Assembly (NCBI RefSeq): GCF_003024195.1
Contig: NZ_KZ679047.1
Location: 62,001-126,000, forward strand
DNA: 64,000 nucleotides
Source: Streptomyces dioscori
GTDB lineage: Bacteria > Actinomycetota > Actinomycetes > Streptomycetales > Streptomycetaceae
Direction of reading: 5' to 3'
The translations under genes and the position numbers were made by a program. Of the stretch, positions 62,006 through 64,000 are shown in pieces. Position 1 is the first letter of the stretch. Every line of letters begins with the position of its first letter. The notes beneath the pieces were generated by a model, which had not been told where the DNA came from, ran no database searches, and saw only the letters and a program-made list of their open reading frames with translations.

Positions 62006-63256
62006 TCAGAGGAGTCCGTGGCGTGGCGGCGGGGTGCCGTTCAGTACGTACCGGCCGATGTGCTGGATCTTCCAGCGGGCCGGGTCGTGCAGCGTGTGGG
62101 TGCGCGCGTCACGCCAGTGCCGGTGCAGGTTCAGGGAGTTGAGGGCCGACCGGGTGCCGGACACCTCGAAGAGCGCGCCCGACACCTCGACGGCGGTCGC
62201 CGCCGCGTGCGCCTTGGCGGCGGCCACCGCGACGGACGCCTCGGCGGCCGAGTCCCCCGTAAGGCCGGCGCGGGCCGTGTCGACCGCGCGGGCCGCCGCG
62301 CCGAGCAGCGCCTCGGTGGCCCGCACCTGTACGGCCAGTTCCCCGAAGCGCTGGATGAGCAGCGGGTCCTCGGCCGCGGTCTCGAATCCGCTCTCGAACC
62401 ACGGGCGGCTCTTGGTGCGGACGAAGTCCACGGCCTCCGAGAGCGCGCCCGCGGCGATCCCGGCGTCGATGGCCGCATGGAGCAACTGGGCTACGGCGCC
62501 ATGCAGTTGCGGCCCCTGGAAGGTGAGGTGGTGCGGGAGGACCCGGTCGGCGGGCACGGACACGGCGTCGAGGCGGACCGTACCGCTGGCGGTGGTGCGC
62601 TGCCCCATGCCGTCCCAGTCGTCGACGACCGTCAGGCCCTCGGCGTCCCTGGGGACGTACGCGACGTGCAGGGTGTCGTCCTCGGTGCGGGCCAGGACGG
62701 GGATCCAGTCGGCGAACAGGGCACCCGTGGAGTACTGCTTGACGCCGGTGAGGACGTACGAGCCGTCCGGCTGCCGTGCCAGCCGGGTGCGGATGTCCTG
62801 GACGTGTTTCGTCCCGGCCTCCGACTGGGCGTTGCCGAAGCGGCGCCCGGCCAGCACCTCGCCGAAGAAGAACGCCTGCTGCTCCGCCGTCCCCTGGCGG
62901 CGGATCACGTTGACGTAGACGAAGTGGCTCTGCGGGATCTGGGCGAGGCTGGCGTCGGCGGACGCGAGCAGCCGGAAGATCTCGGCGAGCGTCTCCTGGG
63001 TCACGTCGGCGCCCCCGTGCCCGGCGGGCACGGTGACGGCGAGCAGACCGGAGCCGGAGAGCCGGTCCAGCTCCGCGCGCGGGAGCCTGCGTTCGGCGTC
63101 CCGGTCGGCTGCTCCGGCCCGGAACTCGTCGGCGAGGGCGGTGGCCACGGCGAGGGCCTCGGCGTCGTCGGCGATGACCTTGGCGGCGCCCCGACCGGGA
63201 GCGGTTTCGGTAGCGCCCCGTTCGGCAGCGGTCTCGGTGGCGGTGTCCGCTGACAT
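62006..63256 (-). CDS. SfnB-like acyl-CoA dehydrogenase family monooxygenase
   Basis: 416 aa. The acyl-CoA dehydrogenase fold has DRDAERRLPRAELDRLSGSGLLAVTVPAGHGGADVTQETLAEIF, FGNAQSEAGTKHVQDI and the C-terminal helical region ending RHWRDARTHTLHDPARWKIQHIGRYVLNG. These match the SfnB/DszC group used in organosulfur desulfurisation. The N-terminus has a short TETA(AE)RGATETAPGRGA duplication. It begins two bases after the FMN reductase gene. Confidence 0.9.
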   Translation of the reverse strand: MSADTATETAAERGATETAPGRGAAKVIADDAEALAVATALADEFRAGAADRDAERRLPRAELDRLSGSGLLAVTVPAGHGGADVTQETLAEIFRLLASADASLAQIPQSHFVYVNVIRRQGTAEQQAFFFGEVLAGRRFGNAQSEAGTKHVQDIRTRLARQPDGSYVLTGVKQYSTGALFADWIPVLARTEDDTLHVAYVPRDAEGLTVVDDWDGMGQRTTASGTVRLDAVSVPADRVLPHHLTFQGPQLHGAVAQLLHAAIDAGIAAGALSEAVDFVRTKSRPWFESGFETAAEDPLLIQRFGELAVQVRATEALLGAAARAVDTARAGLTGDSAAEASVAVAAAKAHAAATAVEVSGALFEVSGTRSALNSLNLHRHWRDARTHTLHDPARWKIQHIGRYVLNGTPPPRHGLL

Positions 63257-63258
63257 GG

Positions 63259-63813
63259 TCAGCTCGCCGCGGCCAGGACCGGTCGACGGCCCAGCGCCTC
63301 GGAGAACTGGTCGAGCACCTGGGTCAGCGCCTCGGTGGCCGCGGGCGCCACGGTGAGTCCGCCGTCCTCACCGACGACTATGTCCTTGTCGAGGGTGAAC
63401 CAGCCCTGAACTATGTGTTGAGCACCCATGGAGCTGAGCACCGGGCGCAGCGCGTAGTCGATGGCGAGCACATGTGCCGTCGACCCACCCGTGGCCAGGG
63501 GCAGCACGGTCTTGCCGGTGAGCGCGTACTGCGGAAGCAGGTCGAGCAGCGCCTTGAGCACTCCGGAGTAGGCGGCCTTGTAGACGGGCGTGCCGATGAC
63601 GACGCCGTCGGCCCGTGCGACGAGGGCGGTGGCCTCGACGATCGCCGGATGCCGGAAGTCGGCGCCGAGCAGCGCTTCGGCGGGGATCGTGCGGACGTCG
63701 AGCGGGATCACCTCGTGGCCCTGTGCGGTCAGCCGGTTGTCCAGGTGGCGCAGCAGGCGGTTGGTGCGGGAGGAGGCGGAGGGGCTGCCGGAGACGGACA
63801 GGACGGTGGCCAT
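63259..63813 (-). CDS. ssuE: NAD(P)H-dependent FMN reductase (SsuE type)
   Basis: 184 aa flavodoxin-like: MATVLSVSGSPSASSRTNRLLRHLDNRL binds FMN phosphate, then VIGTPVYKAAYSGVLKALLDLLPQYAL and PLATGGSTAHVLAIDYALRPVLSSMGA, which match SsuE. It supplies reduced FMN to the flavin monooxygenases of the operon. Confidence 0.93.
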   Translation of the reverse strand: MATVLSVSGSPSASSRTNRLLRHLDNRLTAQGHEVIPLDVRTIPAEALLGADFRHPAIVEATALVARADGVVIGTPVYKAAYSGVLKALLDLLPQYALTGKTVLPLATGGSTAHVLAIDYALRPVLSSMGAQHIVQGWFTLDKDIVVGEDGGLTVAPAATEALTQVLDQFSEALGRRPVLAAAS

Positions 63814-63903
63814 GGGTCCTCTTTTCGGGACGGGGCGGGTTCGGGCAGCTGCATTTCGGGGAGAAGCCGCCCTTCTTCGAGGAGGCGGCGGAGGCGGATC
63901 TGC

Positions 63904-64000
63904 TCAGACGCGGAGGGGTGCGGCAGGCGTGGATCCGGTTCGGGCGTCCGGGAGTCGGGCCTCCAGTTCACGCACGAGGGGCAGGACGCGGCGGCCGAAG
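63904..64000 (-). CDS. C-terminus of a probable luciferase-like monooxygenase (partial)
   Basis: Reading the minus strand from the window edge gives FGRRVLPLVRELEARLPDARTGSTPAAPLRV and a stop at 63904-63906. The VLPLVRELEARL pattern resembles the C-terminus of LLM-class sulfur-compound or nitrilotriacetate monooxygenases. It is first in the sulfur operon order. Only about 32 residues are visible. Confidence 0.5.
   Translation of the reverse strand, partial: FGRRVLPLVRELEARLPDARTGSTPAAPLRV

Overview
The window is high-GC actinobacterial DNA and almost certainly comes from a Streptomyces chromosome. The evidence is strong third-position GC bias, many GTG and TTG starts, a complete conservon (cvnA-D plus P450), a streptophobe-type membrane protein, DUF5709 and DUF3662 proteins, a GH19 chitinase with DasR-like sites, and binding-protein sugar importers without their own ATPase. 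I see no rRNA, tRNA, phage, transposase or CRISPR. It reads as chromosomal accessory/secondary-core DNA.

Layout. 1-5.4 kb: a ROK repressor (cut by the window edge) divergent from a sugar ABC importer (two permeases, binding lipoprotein) and a GFO/IDH/MocA oxidoreductase; two matching direct repeats in the shared promoter look like ROK operators. 5.4-8.9 kb: L,D-transpeptidase, PLP-dependent decarboxylase, SGNH-like lipoprotein. 8.9-17.1 kb (minus strand): a peptide/opine-type ABC importer (binding protein, two permeases, fused double ATPase) followed by a CocE/NonD hydrolase and a TetR regulator. The ATPase carries a long Gly-Ser microsatellite. 17.4-26.9 kb: ABC exporter, a degenerate tandem-repeat desert, VOC protein, epoxide hydrolase, FG-GAP protein, DUF6777-like protein, streptophobe, methyltransferase.

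27-31.3 kb (minus strand): a translationally coupled signalling module of an FHA-FHA-ABC transporter, a protein with four PTxxV motifs, and a soluble Ser/Thr kinase. 31.4-34.3 kb: small hypothetical, aldo/keto reductase and divergent LysR regulator. 34.6-40.7 kb: conservon cvnABCD with a coupled CYP157-like P450 that lacks the ExxR arginine, converging on a second, canonical P450. 41-46 kb: adenosine deaminase, VOC protein, dienelactone hydrolase, PI-PLC-like secreted enzyme, DUF5709, stand-alone DUF3662.

46-49.6 kb: an ATP-grasp ligase followed by a second CocE/NonD hydrolase. 49.8-53.5 kb: two small membrane proteins, GH19 chitinase with two dre-like sites, MarR regulator and aldehyde dehydrogenase. 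53.6-59.9 kb: an AmiC-like sensor and a urea/amide (urtABCDE-type) ABC importer. 59.9-64 kb: nucleotidyltransferase and a sulfonate/organosulfur operon (flavin monooxygenases, SfnB-like protein, FMN reductase).

The strongest leads for something new are the kinase / PTxxV protein / double-FHA ABC module, the Gly-Ser tract inside an ABC ATPase catalytic domain, the ExxR-less P450 in the conservon, and several repeat families sitting at gene 3' ends.
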